Positions 1-6,661 of a stretch of DNA of 15,915 nucleotides are shown here, one piece after another (positions within the stretch are counted from its first letter, which is position 1; every line of letters starts with the position of its first letter). The DNA is from Bacteroidales bacterium (GTDB lineage: Bacteria; Bacteroidota; Bacteroidia; Bacteroidales; UBA932). The notes beneath the pieces were generated by a model. The model was not told the DNA's origin. It made no database searches and saw only the letters and a program-made list of their open reading frames with translations. The stretch lies in contig JAFTYS010000001.1 of the NCBI GenBank assembly GCA_017461285.1, positions 1-15,915 of the forward strand, in the 5' to 3' direction. Both the position numbers and the translations under genes were made by a program.

Positions 1-234
1 AGTCTCGAGTCTTGCGATGAGCGAAGGCTCAGCCTTGAACTCGATAAGATAATAGAATCCTGTAGTCTTCTTCTGGATTGGGTAAGCGAGCTGCTTAAGT
101 CCCCAGTCCTCTTCGTACACAATCTCTGCACCACGCTCCTTGAGGTAGTTGGTGTACTTTGCGACCGCTTCCTTCATCTGAGCATCAGACAAAACGGGAG
201 TTGCAATGAAAACGGTTTCGTACTGTTTAAGCAT
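1..234 (-). CDS. rpsF: 30S ribosomal protein S6, 3' part cut by window edge
   Basis: Seventy-eight codons read on the minus strand from the ATG at 234-232 and remain open at base 1, so the C-terminal third is outside the window. The translation begins [17 protein letters not shown] and contains [19 protein letters not shown] followed by [11 protein letters not shown]. This is the S6 pattern: a beta strand, a helix with the K-x-Y region, and a Trp-containing loop before the LAYPI strand. S6 binds 16S rRNA in the platform of the small subunit as a heterodimer with S18. In Bacteroidota the gene usually heads rpsF-rpsR-rplI, which would lie to the left of this window (family knowledge, not visible here). 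It has its own promoter upstream at 306-336. No Shine-Dalgarno sequence is evident, which is usual for the phylum. Confidence 0.96.
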   Translation of the reverse strand, partial: MLKQYETVFIATPVLSDAQMKEAVAKYTNYLKERGAEIVYEEDWGLKQLAYPIQKKTTGFYYLIEFKAEPSLIARLET

Positions 235-268
235 TTTGTTTGTAATTAATTGTTTTATAATAATTTGC

Positions 269-284
269 GCCCACTTTAGCGGAC
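269..284 (-). promoter_or_regulatory. Short hairpin in the rpsF leader
   Basis: In the predicted rpsF leader RNA, GUCCGC (284-279) can pair with GUGGGC (274-269) around a UAAA loop. The stem has six pairs, two of them G-U. The rest of the leader, from about 235 to 268, is AT-rich and unstructured by eye. In many bacteria S6 and S18 bind an rpsF leader element containing a CCG triplet and repress translation. CCG is present here, but it is paired rather than in the usual bulge. The structure is seen; a regulatory role is a guess. Confidence 0.3.
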
Positions 285-305
285 TCAATCCACCAAAATG
301 GGCTG

Positions 306-336
306 CAAATATAGGAATAATTATTTAATTATCAAA
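306..336 (-). promoter_or_regulatory. Bacteroidota-type promoter of rpsF
   Basis: On the minus strand, TTTG (336-333) is followed after 19 bases by TATATTTG (313-306). This matches the Bacteroidota sigma-ABfr consensus TTTG-N19-TAnnTTTG exactly. Transcription would start near 300 and give a leader of about 65 bases before the rpsF ATG. The promoter lies between the SH3 gene stop (360) and rpsF, so rpsF is not dependent on the upstream operon. The spacer contains a short AT-only palindrome. Everything is read from sequence; no transcript data. Confidence 0.8.
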
Positions 337-359
337 ACAATATCCGTTCTGATTTGGTG

Positions 360-1217
360 TCATATCCATATTCCATAGCTGAACAAAGTGACGAATGACG
401 ATATCACCGCTGAAGATGCAACAGAAGAGACCAGATACACGAGGATTACTGGAATTGCAGCCAGTGCCTTGCCGCCGCGCACGAATCTGACGAACGTCCA
501 GATGCAGAATCCAGCCTGATAAGCCGCCAGGACCATAAGCACTACAAGGGAAATATTCCATTGATAGTAATGGTCCAGAACGATAGGCACAGATGCGATC
601 AGGAACGGAATCCATCCCCAGCCCCAGCTGACAGACACATGATTCCTGTCCGACGCATTAAGGAACGTCTTCAGAACCGCATACAGATAACCGAAGGACA
701 GCAATCCGTATACGATGAAATCAATCACTATACCCAGGTTGCCGCCAAACCGCAGTTCAGCATCCCCTGCCACATTCATGTAGATCATGAAGACCGTAGC
801 GGCAGATGCAGCGAGGAGCAATATAAGGCCAAGCCACCAGCTTCGGGCCGGAATCAGGCAGGATACAAGCAGAAACACCCCGGTCAGGGCAAACAGAATC
901 AGCACATCCATATCCGGAATATCCGTCAAGGTCAGGCTGTCCCATGAGAAACCAGCCTCTTCATCATCGGAAGCCACAGGGGCCAGATAGGCAGAAGCGA
1001 CGTAGGCAGTCCTGCCGCCATACTCGACTTCATGCCACATCGGGTCGGAAGTTGCCTCCGCCTCAACGATATCCCCATTGCGCAGCACTCCCAGCACGGA
1101 CGCGGACTTATCCGGAGCCGAACGCACATTCAGAACGTCGGTATTGACCTGATATGGTCCTCCGAACAGAACGGCCGCCTGGAGCAGCAGCAATATGGAT
1201 ATGAGAATTCTTTTCAT
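360..1217 (-). CDS. SH3b-domain protein with polytopic membrane tail, function unknown
   Basis: This 285-residue protein starts with a signal-like segment (MKRILISILLLLQAAVLFGG). A bacterial SH3 (SH3_3) domain follows at about residues 22-80, shown by LNVRSAP (29-35), the turn VLRNGDIVEA (44-53), Trp61 and the closing strand RTAYVASAYL. A short acidic linker (84-87) leads to about six hydrophobic segments near 103-122, 126-147, 160-182, 201-214, 221-243 and 251-280. SH3b domains often bind peptidoglycan or protein partners outside the membrane, so a cell-wall-facing sensor anchored in the inner membrane is plausible but unproven. The gene follows pepD by 4 bases, so it is last in the minus-strand run. 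I do not recognise the full-length family. The start is the only ATG that gives a normal signal peptide. Confidence 0.85.
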   Translation of the reverse strand: MKRILISILLLLQAAVLFGGPYQVNTDVLNVRSAPDKSASVLGVLRNGDIVEAEATSDPMWHEVEYGGRTAYVASAYLAPVASDDEEAGFSWDSLTLTDIPDMDVLILFALTGVFLLVSCLIPARSWWLGLILLLAASAATVFMIYMNVAGDAELRFGGNLGIVIDFIVYGLLSFGYLYAVLKTFLNASDRNHVSVSWGWGWIPFLIASVPIVLDHYYQWNISLVVLMVLAAYQAGFCIWTFVRFVRGGKALAAIPVILVYLVSSVASSAVISSFVTLFSYGIWI

Positions 1218-1221
1218 GACT

Positions 1222-2706
1222 CTACTTCATAGGAATGTTTGCGAGAACAGCCTTGAGGAATTCCCAGCACTTTGCCACAGAAGGGATATTGGCGCGCTCG
1301 TCAGGTGAATGAGGGCTCATGAGGGTAGGTCCGCATGAAACCATGTCCCAATGAGGGTATGCTCCGCTGAGGATACCGCACTCGAGTCCCGCATGGATGG
1401 CCATCACAGCTGGTTCCTTTCCGTAAAGGTCGCTGTAGACCTTCTTCATTGTAGCGAGGATAGCCGATTCCGGATTCGGAGCCCAGCCTGAATATCCGCC
1501 TGCGAACGAGGTCTCGATGCCAGCAAGAGCGAATACTGCCTCGAACTTCTGCGCGAGGGCGGCCTTTGCAGTATCCACAGAACTTCTCATCAAAGTCTTC
1601 ACTGAGAACTCTCCGCCTTCGATCTTTACCATCGCAAGATTGTTGGAAGTCTCGACAAGACCTTCCATCTCGCTGCTCATACGCTCGACGCCGTCAGGGC
1701 AGGCGATGATGGCGCGCACGAAACGTACGGCATCAGCCTCTGGCACATACTTGCACTCGTCGCCTCCGCAGCAGCACTCGCCTTCCGCACACTCGTATGG
1801 CTTGAAGACGAACTCTGAATCAGGGTCGGTTCCTGCATACTCTGCCTTGATCTCGGCAGAAACGCGAGCGAACACGGCCTTTGCCGCCTCCACCTTGTCA
1901 GCAGGAACATAAACAGTAGCGAAAGCCTCGCGCGGGATGGCGTTTCTCAATGTGCCGCCTTCCAGGTCAAGAAGCTTCACATCCGCCTCTGTCATGAGGG
2001 CATAAAGCACTCTTGCCGCAATCTTGTTGGCATTTCCTCTGTAAAGGATGATGTCCATTCCTGAGTGTCCGCCCTTGAAGCCCTTCACTGCAAGCGACCA
2101 GCACTCCCAGCTCTTGTCATAATCGGCAGGAACGTATGTCGCAGACGCAGAAGCGTCAAGACCGCCGGCACATCCCACATACAGCTCACCCTCAGTCTCT
2201 GAATCGAGGTTGATGAGGATGTCGCCCTGAAGAAGACCCGGCTTGAGAGCGTTCGCACCGGTCATTCCTGTCTCCTCGTCAACTGTAACAAGAAGTTCGA
2301 TCGGACCATGCTTGAGGTCAGAAGACTCGAGGACAGCCATACCCATGGCCACGCCAAGACCGTTGTCAGCACCAAGAGTAGTGCCCTTAGCCTTCACCCA
2401 TTCTCCGTCAATCCATGTCTGGATAGGGTCCTTTTCGAAATCATGAACGGTGTCATTGTTCTTCTGTGGCACCATATCGATATGGCCCTGAAGAATAACT
2501 CCCTTCATGTTCTCGCATCCCGGAGTAGCAGGCTTGCGGATGATGATGTTTCCGATCTCATCCTTGATGGTCTCAAGACCATGCTCCTTGCCCCAGTTAT
2601 ACATATATTCCACTGCAAGCTCCTCGTGCTTTGACGGACGAGGAATCTGTGTCAGCGCATAAAAGTTCTTCCACACTATCTGTGGATCAAGTTCCTTGAT
2701 TGTCAT
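1222..2706 (-). CDS. pepD: Aminoacyl-histidine dipeptidase (M20C family)
   Basis: PepD is a cytoplasmic di-zinc peptidase that cleaves Xaa-His and other dipeptides. At 494 residues it has the usual family length (E. coli PepD is 485). The M20 metal site is complete: HIDMV gives His75 and catalytic Asp77, ADNGLG gives bridging Asp114, DEETGMTG gives Glu144/Glu145, LDSE gives Asp168, and SPHSPDER gives His466. The lid domain shows GGHSGMD (212-218) and LRNAIPRE (253-260), and the C-terminal part has AIHAGLECG. An unusual feature is a Cys cluster at residues 306-318 (C306, C311-C313, C318) between lid and catalytic domain. The gene lies 26 bases after the DUF4831 gene and 4 before the SH3 gene. 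The peptide transporter 4923-6590 nearby fits a role in peptide use. Confidence 0.95.
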   Translation of the reverse strand: MTIKELDPQIVWKNFYALTQIPRPSKHEELAVEYMYNWGKEHGLETIKDEIGNIIIRKPATPGCENMKGVILQGHIDMVPQKNNDTVHDFEKDPIQTWIDGEWVKAKGTTLGADNGLGVAMGMAVLESSDLKHGPIELLVTVDEETGMTGANALKPGLLQGDILINLDSETEGELYVGCAGGLDASASATYVPADYDKSWECWSLAVKGFKGGHSGMDIILYRGNANKIAARVLYALMTEADVKLLDLEGGTLRNAIPREAFATVYVPADKVEAAKAVFARVSAEIKAEYAGTDPDSEFVFKPYECAEGECCCGGDECKYVPEADAVRFVRAIIACPDGVERMSSEMEGLVETSNNLAMVKIEGGEFSVKTLMRSSVDTAKAALAQKFEAVFALAGIETSFAGGYSGWAPNPESAILATMKKVYSDLYGKEPAVMAIHAGLECGILSGAYPHWDMVSCGPTLMSPHSPDERANIPSVAKCWEFLKAVLANIPMK

Positions 2707-2732
2707 AATATGTCAATAATTATATTTAGTGT

Positions 2733-3809
2733 TTATTTCAATGTCGCATTGGCAGGCATTGTGCTGAGCACGCCAAGCTGATAAACAGGCACGCGGCTCT
2801 GCATCAGAAGTTCAGAACCTTCCTTCACCTTTATGGTGCAGACTGCAGGTATCAGATAATTCACCTTCTGCATCTTGTCAATCACCTTGGCATCCTTCTT
2901 CGGCTCCGCAGCCGGCGAAGCTTCGGCTTCCGCAACCTCAGGAAGGACGACTTCCATCACGACAGGTCTGCCGGAAAGATTGTCCGAAGGTACAGGACCT
3001 GCAGTATCCGACATTCTGAAGGCGACATACATCTGGCTCTCCCTTGCTCCATCAGGAACAACCTCGAAGCCTACATTCTTTGTCTGGAATTCAGAATAGC
3101 CTGTAAACAGGGACATGTATTCATCTTCAAGTCGGGTAAGTTCGGCAACTGCCGCACCCATAGCCTCGCCGCTATATGTGGCATCAGTATCTCCCGTAAC
3201 GATCTTCAGCCTCTGGTCGCGAAGCCTTACGATCATCTGGGCTGCTTCTGCAGCCTTCTGCTCAAGAGATTTCTCCACCACCATATTCTGCTGGACAGAC
3301 ACCTTGCTGTAGGCCGACTGCTTCCTTTCGCCTCGATAAAGAGTCGTAGCTTCAGACTTGAGGTTCGAAGACACTCCCTTGTCAGAGAAGTCAGCTGAGC
3401 CTTCAAGAGGGAAACTCCATGTCTGCACCGGTGCCATACCTCCATCGGAAAAGGCGACCAGACCAGCCGAAGTAAGCTTCAGGAAGGCAAGATCCGGAGC
3501 ATCATCCTTCACAGCAAGAGTAAACCTCTTTCCAAGATCAGCCTCAACCACAGGAGTCAGGCTCACCTGTGTTATCTGCCACTTCGTCTCATCCTTCTGT
3601 CTCACCTTGATGCCAAGATACTTCTCTGCATATCTTGCATAAGGTCCGCAATAGAAACTCTCCTGCACGGCCTCGACATCGAGAACTAGAGTAGTCGAAG
3701 GCAAAGAATACGTCACGTATCCTACAGGGTCAACAGCCTTCTGTGCCGAAGCCATAAGCGGCATCGTAGCGACAGCAATTGTCAAAAGTGTTCTGAAAAT
3801 CCTTTTCAT
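2733..3809 (-). CDS. DUF4831 family secreted protein
   Basis: The product is 358 residues from the ATG at 3809. It starts MKRIFRTLLTIAVATMPLMA and then SAQ, a classic Sec signal peptide with cleavage expected near residue 22. The mature part begins with YVTYSLPSTTLVLDVEA, then a Tyr-rich stretch around GPYARYAEKYLGI. I associate this arrangement with the Bacteroidota family DUF4831, whose function is unknown. A Pro/Ala/Glu-rich stretch near residue 300 looks like a flexible linker. A longer reading from 3833 would add eight residues (MEMVNFDD) ahead of the signal peptide and overlap the upstream gene by 13 bases. I reject it because it buries the signal peptide. The gene sits 11 bases after the acyltransferase, so co-transcription is likely, and a cell-envelope role is inferred. 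Confidence 0.85.
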   Translation of the reverse strand: MKRIFRTLLTIAVATMPLMASAQKAVDPVGYVTYSLPSTTLVLDVEAVQESFYCGPYARYAEKYLGIKVRQKDETKWQITQVSLTPVVEADLGKRFTLAVKDDAPDLAFLKLTSAGLVAFSDGGMAPVQTWSFPLEGSADFSDKGVSSNLKSEATTLYRGERKQSAYSKVSVQQNMVVEKSLEQKAAEAAQMIVRLRDQRLKIVTGDTDATYSGEAMGAAVAELTRLEDEYMSLFTGYSEFQTKNVGFEVVPDGARESQMYVAFRMSDTAGPVPSDNLSGRPVVMEVVLPEVAEAEASPAAEPKKDAKVIDKMQKVNYLIPAVCTIKVKEGSELLMQSRVPVYQLGVLSTMPANATLK

Positions 3810-3820
3810 ATCATCAAAAT

Positions 3821-4732
3821 TTACCATTTCCATCTGTTATGAGACCACAGCCAGTTGTAAGGGGTCTCCATTATCTCTTCCTGAAGAAGATCATAATATT
3901 TTCTCATTATTTCCTCCGGAGTCATCTTCGACGCATCCAGACAGATCGGGATAAAGGTCATCTCATACTTTCCCCTACCCACATGCTTCATCTTCGCATA
4001 CATCACGGAGTGTGACATCTTGCATGCAACACCTGCGCTTCCCATCATGGCGGTAGTCTCCTGATTCATGAAAAGACCGATCGGATGCCTTCCTGCCCCC
4101 CAATAGGGAGCCTGATCAGTAGGATATATATACATTCGCCTCTCACCCTTATGCTTTATCGAGAACCTCAGGATGTTATGGGACTCCACCTCACACTTTG
4201 TCCCCACTTCTTCAAGCGGATTGACGCGGTTGAGCGCAAAGACCCTGTCTGAAATCTCGTTCGTCAGCTTCTTGTAGACCACAGAGATCGCAGACTCAGG
4301 AATAGTGAGCTTCTCATCGTTGAGAGTCCTGTAGCCAAGAAATCCGCCAAGAATCTCCCAGTTTCCGCAATGCGTGCAAAGGACAGTCATGCTCGGAGTG
4401 GAATCGAAAACCTCAGAAATCTCCTTTGCATTAGTAAGGGTCACGATGCCGCTTTTCCTGATCCTGTCATAGCTGCTGCCGCCGAACCATATGGCTTCAG
4501 CCACTATTTCTCCCAGATGGCGGTAGAACTTCCTGTATATTTCCTTTATCTGGCGATACTTAAGCTCCGGGAACGACCTTGAGATATTCATCATGACCAG
4601 TCCGCTCCTGTAACGGACGACGCTTCCCGCAAGCCATGAGAATATATCTCCCATGAAATAATGGAATTTCAGCGGAAGCTGTGCGAGAACTATTATGATT
4701 CCCCGTATTATCTTTACTATCAAACCTTTCAT
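3821..4732 (-). CDS. HtrB/LpxL-like lysophospholipid (lipid A type) acyltransferase
   Basis: The protein has 303 residues from the ATG at 4732. An N-terminal hydrophobic segment (residues 4-20) anchors it to the inner membrane. The acyltransferase motif H-x4-E is HCGNWE, His121 to Glu126, and the C terminus ends PYNWLWSHNRWKW, the hallmark end of the LpxL/LpxM/HtrB family. Members transfer acyl chains to lipid A precursors or related lipids at the cytoplasmic face. The exact substrate in Bacteroidota cannot be read from sequence. A two-codon upstream extension would use TTG at 4738 and is less likely than the ATG. The gene is first in the minus-strand run, behind a -7 box at 4812-4805 and a leader of about 65 bases with a hairpin. 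Confidence 0.9.
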   Translation of the reverse strand: MKGLIVKIIRGIIIVLAQLPLKFHYFMGDIFSWLAGSVVRYRSGLVMMNISRSFPELKYRQIKEIYRKFYRHLGEIVAEAIWFGGSSYDRIRKSGIVTLTNAKEISEVFDSTPSMTVLCTHCGNWEILGGFLGYRTLNDEKLTIPESAISVVYKKLTNEISDRVFALNRVNPLEEVGTKCEVESHNILRFSIKHKGERRMYIYPTDQAPYWGAGRHPIGLFMNQETTAMMGSAGVACKMSHSVMYAKMKHVGRGKYEMTFIPICLDASKMTPEEIMRKYYDLLQEEIMETPYNWLWSHNRWKW

Positions 4733-4765
4733 TATCAATACAATAGCAGTCTAAAACCACGATAC

Positions 4766-4791
4766 GACCGGACCTGTTCGGAAGACCGGTC
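4766..4791 (-). promoter_or_regulatory. Inverted repeat in the acyltransferase operon leader
   Basis: GACCGG (4766-4771) and CCGGTC (4786-4791) form a perfect 6-bp stem with a 14-base loop. A second register, GGACC (4770-4774) with GGTCC (4788-4792), uses overlapping bases, so two mutually exclusive folds exist. It lies between the predicted transcription start (about 4799) and the ATG at 4732. No poly-U tract follows, so it is not a standard terminator. It could be an operator or an RNA structure; function unknown. Confidence 0.35.
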
Positions 4792-4804
4792 CCATACAAA
4801 GAAG

Positions 4805-4812
4805 CAAATATA
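4805..4812 (-). promoter_or_regulatory. Bacteroidota -7 box for the acyltransferase operon
   Basis: On the minus strand 4812-4805 reads TATATTTG, a full match to TAnnTTTG. I cannot find a good TTTG or TTG about 19 bases upstream, so only the -7 element is supported. It faces away from the promoter of the peptide transporter gene; the two share the 4733-4922 interval. Confidence 0.5.
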
Positions 4813-4838
4813 CCAAATTTCCTCTTGATTTCCGATAT

Positions 4839-4868
4839 TTTGCCTGTAAATAATATTTATTATCTTTG
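4839..4868 (+). promoter_or_regulatory. Bacteroidota-type promoter of the peptide transporter
   Basis: TTTG at 4839-4842 is followed after 18 bases by TATCTTTG at 4861-4868, a full match to both elements with spacing one short of the commonest value. Transcription would begin near 4874 and give a leader of about 49 bases before the ATG at 4923. The leader is AT-rich with no clear Shine-Dalgarno sequence. Confidence 0.75.
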
Positions 4869-4922
4869 CATGTTTTATAATCCAAAGGATTTTCAAACAA
4901 ACAATTAATACTTCTAAAACAC

Positions 4923-6590
4923 ATGTTATTATTCATCTCCAATCTTTGGGCAAACAATCGTCCTATGGCGATTCTGCTCGCGATCCTGATCGTAGTGATA
5001 CCTTTCATGGTATTCTACATCAACAAGGCACGTAAGGAACACCCTAAGGGACTGATTGCCGCAGCATTGAGCAACATGGGAGAGCGTTTCGGATACTACA
5101 TCATGAACGCAGTACTCCTCCTTTTCATATGCTCTAAATTCGGTATCAGCGACAGCGCTGCAGGATGGATCTACTCGGTATTCTACTTCCTCATCTATGT
5201 GCTCAGCCTCCCTGGCGGAATCATCGCTGACCGCACACAGAACTACAAGGGAACCATCATCGCCGGCCTCCTCGTCATGGCTGCCGGTTACGGAATACTT
5301 TCCATCCCTGTATTCGCAGCTACGACAGGAGTATCATGGGTACTCGTGCTCACATGTGTCGCCCTGTTCATCATCGCATTCGGTAACGGTCTCTTCAAAG
5401 GAAACCTCCAGGCTCTCGTAGGCCAGATGTATGACAACTTCGAGGCCGAAGCAGCAAAGAAGGGTCCTGAAGCACTTGCTGAGGCAAAGGACAAGCGTGA
5501 CTCAGGATTCCAGATCTTCTACGTGTTCATCAACATCGGCGGTGTGATCGCTCCGTTCATCGCTCCGCTCCTCAGAAGCTTCTGGCTCAAGATCCATGAC
5601 CTGGCATACAACTCAGACCTCCCTCGTCTTTGCCACATGTTCATCAAGGATCCTGCATCAGTAGCAGGTACAGACGCCGAGAACCTCACCAAGCTTGCAA
5701 CAGAAGTAGGCCACACAGGAGTCGTAGACGCAACATTCTGCAACAGCTACCTCGAGATCTTCAACACCGGTGTCCACTTCTCGTTCATAGCATCTGTCCT
5801 CGCAATGCTCATCTCACTCTTCATCTTCATCGCAATCAAGAAGAAGCTTCCTAATCCTGCAAAGAAGGAAAAGGCAGCAGTTGCCGACTATACACCTGAA
5901 GAAAGAGAAGCAAATGCAAAGGAGATCAGGCAGAGGCTTTACGCTCTCTTTGCAGTTCTCGGAGTAGCAGTATTCTTCTGGTTCTCATTCCATCAGAACG
6001 GACAGTCGCTCTCGATCTTCGCTCGCGACTTCGTGACGACTGCGTCTATTCCGCCTGAAATCTGGCAGTGCATCAACCCTCTCTTCGTGATCATCCTCAC
6101 TCCGATCATCATGTGGGCGTTCGGCAGCCTTGCACGTAAGGGCAAGGAAGTATCTACTCCTCGCAAGATCGCCATCGGCATGTTCATCGCGGCATGCGCC
6201 TACATCCTCCTCATGGTCGTAGCCATGGTTCAGGGATATCCTTCAGGAGACGAGTTCAGAGGTCTTTCAGACGCAGTGAAGATGGCCATGAAGTCAAGCC
6301 CTGTCGTTCTGATCGCGACATACTTCTTCCTCACAGTGGCAGAGCTCTTCATCTCACCTCTCGGACTCTCGTTCGTATCGAAGATCGCTCCACGCCACCT
6401 CCAGGGTATCTGCCAGGGACTTTGGCTTACAGCTACAGCCATCGGAAACCTGTTCATCGCCCTCGGCGTGACAATGCTCAACACCTTCCCTCAGCAGTGG
6501 ATGTGCTGGGCAGTGTTCGCAGGCTTCTGCCTCATTTCAATGGGCGTCATGCTCGGAATGGTCAAGTGGCTTGAAAAAGTTGCAAAGTAA
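4923..6590 (+). CDS. POT/PTR2 family proton-dependent peptide transporter (MFS)
   Basis: This 555-residue polytopic inner-membrane protein belongs to the proton-coupled oligopeptide transporters, which import di- and tripeptides. Signature segments are NMGERFGYY (51-59) in the first POT helix, LPGGIIADR (96-104) between helices 2 and 3, GNGLFKGN (144-151), FYVFINIGG (199-207) and FFWFSFHQNGQSLS (341-354). An extra hydrophobic segment (residues 15-33) precedes the core. A long soluble stretch lies at about 210-275, between helices. The usual ExxER motif of helix 1 reads N51-M-G-E54-R55, so the first acidic residue is absent; the neighbouring motifs are intact. The gene has its own promoter and terminator and so is monocistronic. 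The peptidase pepD is divergently located nearby, fitting peptide uptake and breakdown. Family assignment is firm, substrate is not. Confidence 0.92.
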   Translation: MLLFISNLWANNRPMAILLAILIVVIPFMVFYINKARKEHPKGLIAAALSNMGERFGYYIMNAVLLLFICSKFGISDSAAGWIYSVFYFLIYVLSLPGGIIADRTQNYKGTIIAGLLVMAAGYGILSIPVFAATTGVSWVLVLTCVALFIIAFGNGLFKGNLQALVGQMYDNFEAEAAKKGPEALAEAKDKRDSGFQIFYVFINIGGVIAPFIAPLLRSFWLKIHDLAYNSDLPRLCHMFIKDPASVAGTDAENLTKLATEVGHTGVVDATFCNSYLEIFNTGVHFSFIASVLAMLISLFIFIAIKKKLPNPAKKEKAAVADYTPEEREANAKEIRQRLYALFAVLGVAVFFWFSFHQNGQSLSIFARDFVTTASIPPEIWQCINPLFVIILTPIIMWAFGSLARKGKEVSTPRKIAIGMFIAACAYILLMVVAMVQGYPSGDEFRGLSDAVKMAMKSSPVVLIATYFFLTVAELFISPLGLSFVSKIAPRHLQGICQGLWLTATAIGNLFIALGVTMLNTFPQQWMCWAVFAGFCLISMGVMLGMVKWLEKVAK

Positions 6591-6605
6591 ACGATCACAC
6601 TCAAT

Positions 6606-6643
6606 AAAAAACGGCCGGTCGCACTGCGTGACCGGCCATTTTT
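6606..6643 (+). terminator. Intrinsic terminator after the peptide transporter
   Basis: GGCCGGTC (6613-6620) and GACCGGCC (6630-6637) form a perfect 8-bp GC-rich stem with a 9-base loop. It is preceded by an A run (6606-6611) and followed by ATTTTTA (6638-6644). The A and T runs can extend the stem. The hairpin starts 22 bases after the transporter stop. A T-tract on the plus side and A-tract on the other side would let it act in both directions, but no minus-strand gene ends here. Confidence 0.92.
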
Positions 6644-6645
6644 AT

Positions 6646-6653
6646 TATATTTG
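6646..6653 (+). promoter_or_regulatory. -7 box for the DUF2400-kinase-tldD-pmbA run
   Basis: TATATTTG matches the Bacteroidota -7 element exactly and begins 2 bases after the terminator T-tract. No good -33 TTTG exists; the right distance falls inside the terminator hairpin loop (ACTG at 6623-6626). Transcription would start near 6659, within a few bases of the ATG at 6662, so the mRNA may be almost leaderless. Confidence 0.55.
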
Positions 6654-6661
6654 CATCCTCT

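Noticed and set aside
235..359. A factor-independent terminator between the SH3 gene and rpsF
   Set aside because: Only an AT-only palindrome inside the promoter spacer is present; there is no GC-rich stem followed by a T-tract.
3810..3833. Upstream start for the DUF4831 gene at 3833
   Set aside because: It would put eight polar residues ahead of a textbook signal peptide and overlap the acyltransferase gene by 13 bases.
4733..4738. TTG start of the acyltransferase gene at 4738
   Set aside because: An ATG two codons downstream is a better start and gives the same protein core.
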